A stretch of 64,000 bases of DNA from Simkaniaceae bacterium (GTDB lineage: Bacteria; Chlamydiota; Chlamydiia; Chlamydiales; Simkaniaceae): assembly GCA_018399075.1 (NCBI GenBank), contig CP073763.1:1-64000 (forward strand). Direction: 5' to 3'. The notes under the pieces were generated by a model, which did not search any database, had not been told where the DNA came from, and saw nothing but the letters and a program-made list of their open reading frames with translations. A program made the translations under genes and the position numbers. Shown piece after piece: positions 29,221-37,257 of the stretch; position 1 is the first letter of the stretch, and every line of letters begins with the position of its first letter.

Positions 29221-30477
29221 TTACTCCAACCATGTGACAGCATGATATTTTTTTTCATCTATTTGATTTTCTGTCTTTGCGATAAAGACAGCAGCAACAG
29301 CGTCTCCTAAGATATTGACAACAGCTGAAACCATCTCGCGGAGACGATCGACTCCTGCAACAAGTGCAATCCCCTCTAAAGGGAGCCCCATCGCATTAAG
29401 AACGACTGAAAGCATCACAATTCCGGTTCCAGGTATCCCTGCAGCACCGATAGCTGAAACTAGGGAAACAACAACAAGAATAACCACTTTTACAGCTGTG
29501 ACTTCAATTCCATAGGCTTGAGCGATAAAGATTGCAGAAATCGCCTGACCAATTGCCGCTCCATTCATATTGATCGTTGAACCAAGAGAAAGGACAAACC
29601 CTGCTATGTCAGGGGAAATTCCCAAGTGATTCCGTGCACAATCTAAGGAAACAGGGAGAGTAGCTGAACTACTACTCGTTGTAAAGGCAAGGGCAATCGC
29701 ATCTTTCATCCCTTTAAAAAATGGGGCCATTTTGAGCTTTGCTAAATAACGTAGGGAAAGGGCAAAAACAAAAAAGATCTGGAGAGCACAAGCAATATAG
29801 TTGCAAAGAAGGAATTTGAAGAGGAGAAGAACAAGATCGATTCCTACTGTACTGACAGCTGCTGCAATCAATGCAAAGACACCGTAAGGCGCTAGCTTCA
29901 TAATAAAGTGGGTCAATGAATACATTGTTTCACTAATCGATTCGAGCAGCCTAAGGACTGGCTTCCCTTTTTCTCCTGTCATCGTAATGGCAAAGGCAAA
30001 GAAAATAGCAAAGACAATAATTTGCAAAACGTTCCCCTCAGCAAAAGCTGCAAAAGGATTAGAAGGAACAACGCCAAAGAGAAAATCGATAAGGCCTATT
30101 GTTTGCTTAGAGGATAAATGGGATGCCGGAATCGGAAGGTTCAGCCCCACTCCAGGTTTCACCACAAAAGCAAGAAGAAGGCCAAAGGAAATAGCAATAA
30201 TTGTGGTCCCAGCATAAAAGAGGACCGTTCGAATCCCAATACGCCCCAGTTTTTTAGGGTCGCTGATATGACACATTCCTACAACAAGAGAAGAAAAGAC
30301 AATGAGCCCCACAAGCATTTTCAATAGGTCAATAAATGCTGTACCAAACCGCTCAACTATCACATGGAAAAAATTTGTAACCGAATAATCGAAGAGGAAC
30401 AGCTCCCTCTTTCCTAAAGCAAGCCCGGCGATAATCCCCAAAACAAGCCCAACAATAATTTTTATCCAAGGCTTCAT
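29221..30477 (-). CDS. Dicarboxylate/glutamate:cation symporter 1 (GltT/GltP-like)
   Basis: The 418-residue protein has eight or more membrane segments and the DAACS family signatures: FTTSSSSATLPVSL (Ser-rich reentrant loop), SLGSTINMNGAAIGQ, AAGIPGTG and DRLREMVSAVVNILGDAVAAV. The expected role is Na+- or H+-coupled uptake of glutamate, aspartate or C4-dicarboxylates across the inner membrane. The ATG overlaps the lpxK stop (ATGA), which indicates translational coupling. A close paralogue lies at 35777-37021. Confidence 0.9.
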   Translation of the reverse strand: MKPWIKIIVGLVLGIIAGLALGKRELFLFDYSVTNFFHVIVERFGTAFIDLLKMLVGLIVFSSLVVGMCHISDPKKLGRIGIRTVLFYAGTTIIAISFGLLLAFVVKPGVGLNLPIPASHLSSKQTIGLIDFLFGVVPSNPFAAFAEGNVLQIIVFAIFFAFAITMTGEKGKPVLRLLESISETMYSLTHFIMKLAPYGVFALIAAAVSTVGIDLVLLLFKFLLCNYIACALQIFFVFALSLRYLAKLKMAPFFKGMKDAIALAFTTSSSSATLPVSLDCARNHLGISPDIAGFVLSLGSTINMNGAAIGQAISAIFIAQAYGIEVTAVKVVILVVVSLVSAIGAAGIPGTGIVMLSVVLNAMGLPLEGIALVAGVDRLREMVSAVVNILGDAVAAVFIAKTENQIDEKKYHAVTWLE

Positions 30478-31568
30478 GCATGTTCCTTTTTAGGTAGGAG
30501 GGTTTGAATCGTTTGTAGAAGCTCTTCATATTGCTCCTTACCCGTCACAACTTTAAGATCAGCTTTCAGATACCCAAGGGTCATTGGAAGATCTAAATCA
30601 AGGGGGAGTTTAACCCAATCCTTTTCAGAACAAACAATGATATCACATCCCCTTTCAGCGCATCGATCGGCAAAATGTGTCAGCTCTTCTTCTGTCGGAC
30701 CGATGTGATCAGGAAGGATCCACTTTTCAACGATTTCCCCACCTATTTCAGAGAGGGTCTTAAAAAAAGAGTCGGGCTTACCAAGACCACAAAAAACGCC
30801 AATACGTCTATCTTTTAAATCGGGGAGCCTCTCACCACAGGAGGTTTCAATCTCCTCAGGAACCATTCGCGTTCCAATCACGGGAGCTTTAGTCCAAGCA
30901 CCAATCTCTTTTTCCATTTCGTGAAAGTGATTCAAATCTTGGATATGATTAACAATAATGGCATCCGCAGATTCAAGCCTTTTGGGGGAATCGCGGAGAT
31001 ATCCTCGTGGAAGGAAAAATCCCCTTCCATAAAGGTCATCACCATGGAGCATCACAATTTCTAAATTACGGTGCAATGAGCGATACTGCATTCCATCATC
31101 GAGAAGGATAAGATCTGCTTCATGATAAACCGCTCGCTGAGCATTTAGAACCCGATCTTTCCCCACAAAGAGGACTGCATCAGGAAGAGACTTAAAGAGA
31201 AGGTAGGCTTCATCACCACACACTTCTGGAGTAATTCTTGATTGTTCAATCAGGTGAAGGCTCCCTCCCACCTTTTCGATCTCAGAGCGGTATCCTCTAG
31301 ATAGGATCGAAACCTTTCCCTTTGATCGAAGATCTTTTGCTAAGCGTTGAATAAAGGCTGTTTTCCCTGTTCCACCAGCAATAATATTTCCGATACTAAT
31401 CACAGGAATGTCTACTTTTGTCTCTTTGAACCAATGTCGATCAAAGGCTAGGTTGCGCAGCTTCACACCCATCTCAAAAACCCCACTCATCGCTAAAAGA
31501 GCTCCTTTAACAAAAACTCCTTTTCGTCTTCCTTCAATGACATCGATGATGTAGGTTTGAGCGCTCAT
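30474..31568 (-). CDS. lpxK: Tetraacyldisaccharide 4'-kinase LpxK
   Basis: This 364-residue enzyme is predicted to phosphorylate the 4' position of the lipid A disaccharide precursor at the inner membrane. The family N-terminal amphipathic/hydrophobic stretch (VKGALLAMSGVFEMGVKLR) is followed by the Walker A loop GNIIAGGTGKTAF (about 60-72), LSRGY, LLDDGMQ and LPRGYLRDSPKRLESAD, all typical of LpxK. The gene is coupled at both ends by 4-base overlaps with gmhA and the symporter. That grouping supports envelope biosynthesis but mixes in transport and metabolism. Confidence 0.93.
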   Translation of the reverse strand: MSAQTYIIDVIEGRRKGVFVKGALLAMSGVFEMGVKLRNLAFDRHWFKETKVDIPVISIGNIIAGGTGKTAFIQRLAKDLRSKGKVSILSRGYRSEIEKVGGSLHLIEQSRITPEVCGDEAYLLFKSLPDAVLFVGKDRVLNAQRAVYHEADLILLDDGMQYRSLHRNLEIVMLHGDDLYGRGFFLPRGYLRDSPKRLESADAIIVNHIQDLNHFHEMEKEIGAWTKAPVIGTRMVPEEIETSCGERLPDLKDRRIGVFCGLGKPDSFFKTLSEIGGEIVEKWILPDHIGPTEEELTHFADRCAERGCDIIVCSEKDWVKLPLDLDLPMTLGYLKADLKVVTGKEQYEELLQTIQTLLPKKEHA

Positions 31569-32179
31569 ACAGAGGCTCCAGCTTTTTCTACTTCGACTTC
31601 TTCAGCAGGATAAAAGAGTTCCTGCTCCACCATCTCAATGATGATATGGATGGCAGCCATATGGGCTTCTTGAATCCGATCTGAATACTCAAAACCTGAA
31701 ACGATCCACTCATAGTCACCCCGTCCTTTCAATGCGCCACCCTCTTTCCCTAAAAAGGTAATCACTTGAAGCCCTTTTTTCTTAGCCATATCGGCAGCTC
31801 GAACAAGATTCTTAGAATTTCCACTCGTTGTCAGTGCTATAAAAAGATCACCCCGTTTGCCATGTGCTTCGACTCCTCTTGCAAACACCTCATCAAACCC
31901 TACATCATTCCCTACACATGTGAGGTGCCCTGGATCCGCAATCGCAATCGCTGGAAGGGCAGGACGTTTTTTTCTAAAGTATCCGGTGAGTTCTTCTGCA
32001 AAATGCATGGCATCGCATAAACTTCCCCCGTTTCCTGCGATGATGAGTTTTCCCCCATTTTTGTAACAATCAATGACAGCCCATGCGACGCTTTCGATAA
32101 ATTTCAGCCCATCTGCAGCTGCCAATGATTCGATCGCTTTGACTCCGTCCTTAACAGATTTTAAAATTGCACTTTGCAC
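31565..32179 (-). CDS. gmhA: Phosphoheptose isomerase GmhA
   Basis: The 204-residue SIS-domain protein has GNGGSLCDAMHFAEELTG, a VGNDVGFDEVFARGV segment, LTTSGNSKN and EAHMAAIHIIIEMVE. These match GmhA, which isomerises sedoheptulose 7-phosphate in ADP-heptose synthesis for LPS core. It is distinct from kdsD, which carries CBS domains. It is the first gene of the four-gene run, and its stop overlaps the lpxK start by four bases. Other small SIS proteins such as DiaA are a less likely alternative. Confidence 0.87.
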   Translation of the reverse strand: MQSAILKSVKDGVKAIESLAAADGLKFIESVAWAVIDCYKNGGKLIIAGNGGSLCDAMHFAEELTGYFRKKRPALPAIAIADPGHLTCVGNDVGFDEVFARGVEAHGKRGDLFIALTTSGNSKNLVRAADMAKKKGLQVITFLGKEGGALKGRGDYEWIVSGFEYSDRIQEAHMAAIHIIIEMVEQELFYPAEEVEVEKAGASV

Positions 32180-32342
32180 TTATGCCTCAAAATTTTCTTT
32201 CTGAAAGACTCAAGTTTAGCGAAAATAGATATAAAAATCCAGTCAAGCCAACTTTCGAAAAACCTAAGCTCTAAGATCAGAGAATAAACATATTCTTTTG
32301 ATCTTCTTGCCAGAAAATAAAATCATCCTTTACCTTTTCAGC

Positions 32343-33983
32343 ATGAAGATTTTATCGCACTTTCTTTTTCTTCTTTGCCTTCCATCCTTTCTTTTAAGTC
32401 CTATCTCTTTATTTGCTTTTCACTCAGAGTCTCAACACTCTATATTAGAGTTCGATCTCCCAAGAGATGCTTTGGGTCGAGTAAACCCCTGGATCCTTCT
32501 TCAGCCTGAAAATCTTTCTCTTGATCGCTATTTTGCCTTTATTGAACTAACAGAAAATGAAGCATTTTTAACCTCTTTAACTGAAGAGGAGTTCGACCTT
32601 GTTGTCAATTTTGTCACCCATATGGTGGAAGCAAGTGTCCCTGATTCTTTTGAAGATCTTAAAGAGCTCTATCGCTTTGAAATCGATAAGCTCCTCGAAG
32701 ATCTTTATGGAGAGCCCAAGTGGACTTTGAATGACTCTTTCGATTTTGAATATATACCTGCAATCTCCCTTCAAAACCCCGACTACCTTCTCTGCAAAAG
32801 TTGGTTTAAAAATAAGGCTCATCATTTCGGTCATTGGTGTAAAAAGCATAAAAAGCCGTTGATTATTGGGGCAGTTGTTGTCGGTGTTGTCACTGTGACT
32901 GTTTTAACTGGAGGCGTTGGGGGCAGCTCTGCTGTTGCCGTTGGAGGAGCGTTAGTCAATGAAAGCCTCAATGAAGACTCCCCACCCATCTATAAACCGG
33001 GTGAAATTTATGAAGAGGATCGAAGAGAGTCCCATCCCCCTCCAACTTTTCCCAAAGAAGAAATCACTACAACCCTCATTACACAAGCTAATAAAGTTAA
33101 AGAAGAGCTCTACCATCGACTTCCCGATGAGCCTCTGAATATCCCTCCTGAAGAAGAACCTTCTTTCTGGGAAAGCGCCTATGAAGTAGGGAGAAACCTC
33201 ATCTCTCAAGGATCCCATCAGGTTTATGATTTTATTTATGAACAAGTCGAACCCCTTGTTGATGTCAATGAAGCTACTCATACGCTTATTGCTAAAGTCT
33301 CTCCAGAGCTGGGTGAGCAAATTTCCATAACAACTACTCATGAATCATTCAAAGAGCATGTCGAGCGCGGACATGAAAAAATAGATGGGGTCCTTCACAC
33401 AGACTACTCAGCTCTTTATTCCGATGAAGCAAAAGCCGCAAAAGGAGAAATCACTACAGGTGTTTTGCCGTTTCCAGGAGCTGGAGGGACAAAAATAAAG
33501 TCGTCTTCCGTCCTTCTTGATCAAGAGATGAATCATATTCTCAAAGAAGTCAACCAAATCAAGGCAAATCATCCTCATTTAAAGACCGACAGAGTCATTA
33601 GTAACGTATGCAATAAAGGCAACTTAAATGAAGTGCAAATCAGACAAGTTTTAAATCGTACAGGATTTAATCCTCCACCCCGGCCTATGGGAATTCCAGA
33701 CAATTTCGTTGTGAAGGTTTCTGATAATGGGGGTGGAATTAAATACCGGCTTGAAGTTCCTAAGAGAGGAGGAAAGATGTATCCTAAAGTAGAGATTCGT
33801 GTTATGAAAGGGAATCCGAATAGCCCAAATGTTGGTCAACAACGTTCCTATGTGGTGCATAGAGTAAACGGAAAGTTTTTAGATAAAAATGGAAATATAG
33901 TTTCTAGAAAGGGAACTGAGCCTCACATACCTTTTGAAGAATATGACTTTGAGAAACTATCAAAATTGGTGCCATATGAATAA
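32343..33983 (+). CDS. Secreted polymorphic-toxin-like protein
   Basis: The start is the ATG at 32343 because it begins a clean Sec signal peptide (MKILSHFLFLLCLPSFLL); an in-frame TTG upstream has no support. The 546-residue product has an acidic N-terminal domain and a hydrophobic, Gly-rich segment at about 172-205 (LIIGAVVVGVVTVTVLTGG). A long acidic/Pro middle region follows, with a final module of about 95 residues (RVMKGNPNSP, YVVHRVNGKFLDKNGNIVS, HIPFEEYDF). The last module is repeated as an orphan at 34435-34692, and the next gene overlaps by eight bases. Both are hallmarks of toxin/immunity cassettes. The catalytic activity of the module is unknown; a small nuclease is a guess. Confidence 0.7.
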   Translation: MKILSHFLFLLCLPSFLLSPISLFAFHSESQHSILEFDLPRDALGRVNPWILLQPENLSLDRYFAFIELTENEAFLTSLTEEEFDLVVNFVTHMVEASVPDSFEDLKELYRFEIDKLLEDLYGEPKWTLNDSFDFEYIPAISLQNPDYLLCKSWFKNKAHHFGHWCKKHKKPLIIGAVVVGVVTVTVLTGGVGGSSAVAVGGALVNESLNEDSPPIYKPGEIYEEDRRESHPPPTFPKEEITTTLITQANKVKEELYHRLPDEPLNIPPEEEPSFWESAYEVGRNLISQGSHQVYDFIYEQVEPLVDVNEATHTLIAKVSPELGEQISITTTHESFKEHVERGHEKIDGVLHTDYSALYSDEAKAAKGEITTGVLPFPGAGGTKIKSSSVLLDQEMNHILKEVNQIKANHPHLKTDRVISNVCNKGNLNEVQIRQVLNRTGFNPPPRPMGIPDNFVVKVSDNGGGIKYRLEVPKRGGKMYPKVEIRVMKGNPNSPNVGQQRSYVVHRVNGKFLDKNGNIVSRKGTEPHIPFEEYDFEKLSKLVPYE

Positions 33984-34422
33984 TATTTTCAATTACTATG
34001 GGGATTTAAAATTTAAAGGTTATTATGATTCCTTTATAGATATTCTAAAAGATTTAGCAGATGAGAAAAGTCAAATCAAAGCTTGGAAAAATGGTATTTA
34101 TAACTTTGGAATCGTTGAATACATGGGAAATAAAAACCATATATATTTTTATGCCTTTTCTGAATTATGCTCATCCTTTTTGGAAGACTGTAAAACTATC
34201 TTCACCCTGTACAGGGAAGTGGGATTCTCTAAAGAGCAATTCGAGATGATCAAGAAACTGTACGATATGATTGAAAATTATGATAGCACGACAGGGAAAA
34301 GGGATGAAAAAGGGGATGTAATTGGGAAAACAGATGCTCAGATAGCGAATGATCCTAAATGGCATGAAATTCGAAACTATGCTAAGCATGTTTATAAAGA
34401 ATTGGTTGGAGAATGTTTATAA
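33976..34422 (+). CDS. Putative immunity protein 1
   Basis: The start is taken at the ATG at 33976 (MNNIFNYY), overlapping the toxin stop by eight bases, which suggests translational coupling. The 148-residue protein is cytosolic, with no signal or membrane segment, and mostly helical. Its C-terminal half (VGFSKEQFEMIKKLYDMI, then DPKWHEIRNYAKHVYKEL) aligns by eye with the protein at 34699. Each follows a copy of the same toxin module, so the inferred role is to neutralise that module in the producing cell. No named family was recognised. Confidence 0.65.
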   Translation: MNNIFNYYGDLKFKGYYDSFIDILKDLADEKSQIKAWKNGIYNFGIVEYMGNKNHIYFYAFSELCSSFLEDCKTIFTLYREVGFSKEQFEMIKKLYDMIENYDSTTGKRDEKGDVIGKTDAQIANDPKWHEIRNYAKHVYKELVGECL

Positions 34423-34434
34423 GAAAAAAATTAA

Positions 34435-34692
34435 GGCGTTTCCGAAAGTTTTAGAGTAAGGATTAGTAATAATGGCGCTGAAATAGTTTATGTTCATCCA
34501 GATCACAACCACACCTCTATTCGCGTAATGCCTGGAAAACCCCATAGCCCTCTTCTCCACCAGCAAAAACCCTATGTAGTTCATAGAGTCAATGGAAAAT
34601 CAATTGATAAATCTGGCAATATTGTTTCAAATAAATCTGTAGAAGCTCATATTCCGATTGAAGAGTTCACATATAGAGAATTTAAGAAGTAA
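34435..34692 (+). pseudogene. Orphan toxin C-terminal module
   Basis: An open frame without a plausible start codon encodes about 85 residues closely matching the end of the upstream toxin: RVMPGKPHSP, YVVHRVNGKSIDKSGNIVS and HIPIEEF. It begins directly after an in-frame TAA, has no signal sequence, and is followed seven bases later by its own immunity-like gene. This is the arrangement of orphan toxin/immunity modules in contact-dependent-inhibition and Rhs loci, which serve as reservoirs for recombination into the full-length toxin. Confidence 0.75.
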
Positions 34693-34698
34693 TAACAT

Positions 34699-35073
34699 AT
34701 GAAAACCACTAAAGTTAAACAAAAAATCTTACAAAGTTTTATAGAAAATATTGCATGTATTTCTGACAAAAAATACCAAGAGCGGGTATGGGTAAATGCT
34801 CTTGGGCCTGAGTGCGATGATATTGATGATACAGTCTGTGACTTTTTTGATGATGGAGATCCAATATTAGAAAAATATAAAGAATTTGGAATTACTGAAA
34901 ATCAATACGATTTATTGATGATTCTTCAAAAAAAATTAAGAATCTTTACTAATAGTACTGGACTATATTCTCCAGAAAAATCAACTAAAGCTCTTATCAA
35001 AGAACCTGAGTGGAAAGAAATAATGAAAACTGCAAAAGAAGTCTTAGAAGCTTTCAATTATAAAAAACCATAA
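34699..35073 (+). CDS. Putative immunity protein 2
   Basis: The 124-residue acidic protein follows the orphan toxin module by seven bases. Its second half (FGITENQYDLLMILQKKL, then EPEWKEIMKTAKEVLEAF) matches the layout of immunity protein 1 (GFSKEQFEMIKKLYDM, PKWHEIRNYAKHVYKEL), so the two are likely divergent homologues. There is no signal peptide. The inferred role is to bind the toxin variant encoded just upstream. AT-rich codon use matches the other genes of the cassette and contrasts with the neighbouring housekeeping genes. Confidence 0.65.
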   Translation: MKTTKVKQKILQSFIENIACISDKKYQERVWVNALGPECDDIDDTVCDFFDDGDPILEKYKEFGITENQYDLLMILQKKLRIFTNSTGLYSPEKSTKALIKEPEWKEIMKTAKEVLEAFNYKKP

Positions 35074-35077
35074 CTTC

Positions 35078-35299
35078 ATGAAACCGATGGAAAAAAAATT
35101 AACTTATTTAGAAGCTTTTAAGTCAATGCAGTGTTTTTTAGAAAACTATTATGAGCAAACAGATTCAGATGATGTTAGGTCTCTTTTAGGAAATATCTCT
35201 TTAGATATATGGAAAGATGGTTCAACAGGAGATCCTGCTGCTTGGAGCGAATGGATTGAATGCATAGAAAAAGTAACCAATAAAAAAATACAAGATTAG
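35078..35299 (+). CDS. Small immunity-like protein 3
   Basis: This 73-residue acidic protein starts five bases after the stop of immunity protein 2 (an ATG three codons later is also possible). The pattern EAFKSMQCFLENYYEQTDSD, LLGNISL and DGSTGDPAAWSEWIEC recalls a widespread small protein family often found in toxin/immunity arrays, but I cannot name it. No matching toxin module is visible downstream, so it would be an orphan immunity gene. Confidence 0.6.
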   Translation: MKPMEKKLTYLEAFKSMQCFLENYYEQTDSDDVRSLLGNISLDIWKDGSTGDPAAWSEWIECIEKVTNKKIQD

Positions 35300-35382
35300 A
35301 AAAATGAGCTTATCAAAATTTAAAAATTTAAATTCTGCCAAAGCCAGCTTTTGAGATTTAGTACGAATTTGAATAGAACAAT

Positions 35383-35414
35383 CCCTTGACAATCCTAAAG
35401 AGGACCATCAAGGG
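35383..35414 (-). terminator. Hairpin after RRM gene
   Basis: On the minus strand CCCTTGA-TGG-TCCT-CTTT-AGGA-TTG-TCAAGGG forms an 11-bp stem with a symmetric internal loop, 27 bases after the RRM stop. The downstream sequence is only moderately T-rich. Confidence 0.5.
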
Positions 35415-35440
35415 AAGATAAACGGGTTATTGACTAAGCC

Positions 35441-35725
35441 CTAGAACCGTCGTGGACCGCCGTTGCCTCTAGGAGCGCGTCGCTGCTGCTCTTTGGCTTC
35501 GGTTACAACAATCGCACGACCATGAAATTCTTTTTCATGAAGATCAGCAATCGCTTTTTCTCCAGCTTCACGATCACCCATTTCTACAAAGCCAAATCCT
35601 CGAGATTGCCCAGTGTCTCTATCTTTAATAATTTTTAGGCTCTTAACCTCGCCACAAACCGAAAAAGCTTCATTAAGCTCATCTTCAGTGCATTCTCTTG
35701 AAATATTGGCTACAAAAAGTTTCAT
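35441..35725 (-). CDS. RRM-type RNA-binding protein
   Basis: Starting at the ATG at 35725 (MKLFVANIS, with AGGA eight bases upstream), the 94-residue protein is a single RNA-recognition motif. It has RNP2 LFVANI at 3-8 and RNP1 RGFGFVEM at about 42-49, followed by a basic Arg/Gly tail (QQRRAPRGNGGPRRF). Such short bacterial RRM proteins, common in cyanobacteria and chlamydiae, bind single-stranded RNA and are often cold- or stress-regulated. It is preceded by the second symporter gene on the same strand. Confidence 0.9.
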   Translation of the reverse strand: MKLFVANISRECTEDELNEAFSVCGEVKSLKIIKDRDTGQSRGFGFVEMGDREAGEKAIADLHEKEFHGRAIVVTEAKEQQRRAPRGNGGPRRF

Positions 35726-35776
35726 ATAAAATCCTATAAAGTTGTCAGATGGGTCTTCCATCTGAAGTAAAAAAAG

Positions 35777-37021
35777 TTACTCAATCCAGGTTACCTTGTG
35801 GTACTTGGTCAAGTCAATTTGATTTTCTTTTTTAGCGACATAAACTGCCGCTACTGCATCTCCTAAAATATTTACTACTGTTGCAATCATATCGCGCAGA
35901 CGATCAATTCCCGCAACAAGAGCGATTCCCTCTAAAGGGAGCCCCATCGCATTGAGGACAATTGAAAGCATCACGAGACCACTTCCAGGAATTCCTGCTG
36001 TTCCAATCGCTGAAATAAGTGTTGTGAACATCAGAATTATAATCGTCGTAAACCCTATCTCTATCCCATATGCCTGGGCGATAAAAATCGCCAAGACCGT
36101 CTGTCCAATCGCTGTTCCATTCATGTTAATTGTGGAGCCTAGAGAGAGAACAAACCCCGAAATATCTGCTGAAAGACCTAGGTGGTCCCTAGCACATTCA
36201 AGCGATACCGGAAGGGTTGCTGAGCTACTGCTCGTCGTAAAGGCTACCACTATAGCATCCTTCATTCCTTTAAAGAAAGGAGCAATTCCAACTCCTGCTG
36301 CATACTTGAGCGCGACTGTAAAAATCAGAAAAATTTGAATCAGGGCTGCTATGAAAATGCACCCAACAGCAGAAAATAATAATAAAAATTTCGACCCAAT
36401 CACCCCTACAGCAGTGGCCATCAGGGCAAACACCCCATAAGGAGCAAATTTCATGACAACATGGGTCAATCGAGCCATAATTTCGCTGAGTGACTCAATG
36501 TAGCCTAGAACAACCTTTCCCTTTTCCCCTGTCATGTTAATCGCTATCGCAAAAAAGACCCCAAACACAATAATTTGAAGGACATTTCCTTCTGCAAAGG
36601 AAGCAAAGGGGTTCGAAGGAACAATAGAGAAGAGGAAATCGATTAAGCTTTGGCCACTTCCTGAACCATGCCCACCTGGAATAGGTAAATTTAGCCCGAC
36701 TCCTGGCCTTATGGCAAAAACAATCACAAGTCCAATTGCAATCGCAATCAAGGTCGTTACAACATAAAAGATGATCGTTGTCAGTCCAATACGCCCCATC
36801 TTTTTTGGATCGCTAATATGACACATTCCCACAACAAGAGAAGAAAAGACAATTAAGCCAACAAGCATCTTTAAAAGATCAATAAAGGCCTTTCCAACAA
36901 GTGTTAAAAACTCTGTGCACGTTTTTCCAAGGGCCGATTGCATCTCGACCTGATGGAATAAGATCAGTCCTGTGATGATCCCTAAAACGAGACCGACTAA
37001 AATCTTTAACCAAGGTTTCAT
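35777..37021 (-). CDS. Dicarboxylate/glutamate:cation symporter 2
   Basis: The 414-residue DAACS-family protein is a close paralogue of the one at 29221-30477. They share FTTSSSSATLPVSL, SLGSTINMNG, GIPGSGLVMLSIVLNAMGLP and DRLRDMIATVVNILGDAVAAV; this copy has T in GTAIGQ. It predicts cation-coupled uptake of glutamate or C4-dicarboxylates. The copies are 5.3 kb apart on the same strand, so they arose by dispersed rather than tandem duplication, or the toxin/immunity insertion and other genes later separated them. Confidence 0.9.
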   Translation of the reverse strand: MKPWLKILVGLVLGIITGLILFHQVEMQSALGKTCTEFLTLVGKAFIDLLKMLVGLIVFSSLVVGMCHISDPKKMGRIGLTTIIFYVVTTLIAIAIGLVIVFAIRPGVGLNLPIPGGHGSGSGQSLIDFLFSIVPSNPFASFAEGNVLQIIVFGVFFAIAINMTGEKGKVVLGYIESLSEIMARLTHVVMKFAPYGVFALMATAVGVIGSKFLLLFSAVGCIFIAALIQIFLIFTVALKYAAGVGIAPFFKGMKDAIVVAFTTSSSSATLPVSLECARDHLGLSADISGFVLSLGSTINMNGTAIGQTVLAIFIAQAYGIEIGFTTIIILMFTTLISAIGTAGIPGSGLVMLSIVLNAMGLPLEGIALVAGIDRLRDMIATVVNILGDAVAAVYVAKKENQIDLTKYHKVTWIE

Positions 37022-37177
37022 TGCTTTTTCTGCCCTTTTCTATTCATGTTGTTGATAACTCTTTTAGATGAAGTGAAAAGATGCCTTAAAAGGCTCTTTG
37101 AATGTGAAAATTTGAATACATAAAAGCTTTCTCCCATTGAGGAGTTATTAATTTCCACCCAATCTAACATATTCCCC

Positions 37178-37212
37178 AAAAAAAATCTAGGGCGCACTTA
37201 AAGTGCGCCCTA
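37178..37212 (-). terminator. Terminator after coiled-coil gene
   Basis: On the minus strand a perfect 10-bp GC-rich stem (TAGGGCGCAC / GTGCGCCCTA) with a 5-base loop is followed, after AGA, by a run of eight T residues. It ends the gene at 37258-39279. Confidence 0.9.
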
Positions 37213-37257
37213 TGATTAGAGTTGAAGAGTTGTCATTTGACAACTCAAACAGCTTTG

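Noticed and set aside
32298-32342. TTG upstream start for the toxin gene
   Set aside because: It would put extra residues in front of a clean Sec signal peptide, and there is no ribosome-binding site.
32343-33983. Toxin as a TpsA/CdiA protein of the nearby two-partner systems
   Set aside because: It lacks the TPS domain and NPNG-type motif, so it cannot be assigned to those transporters.
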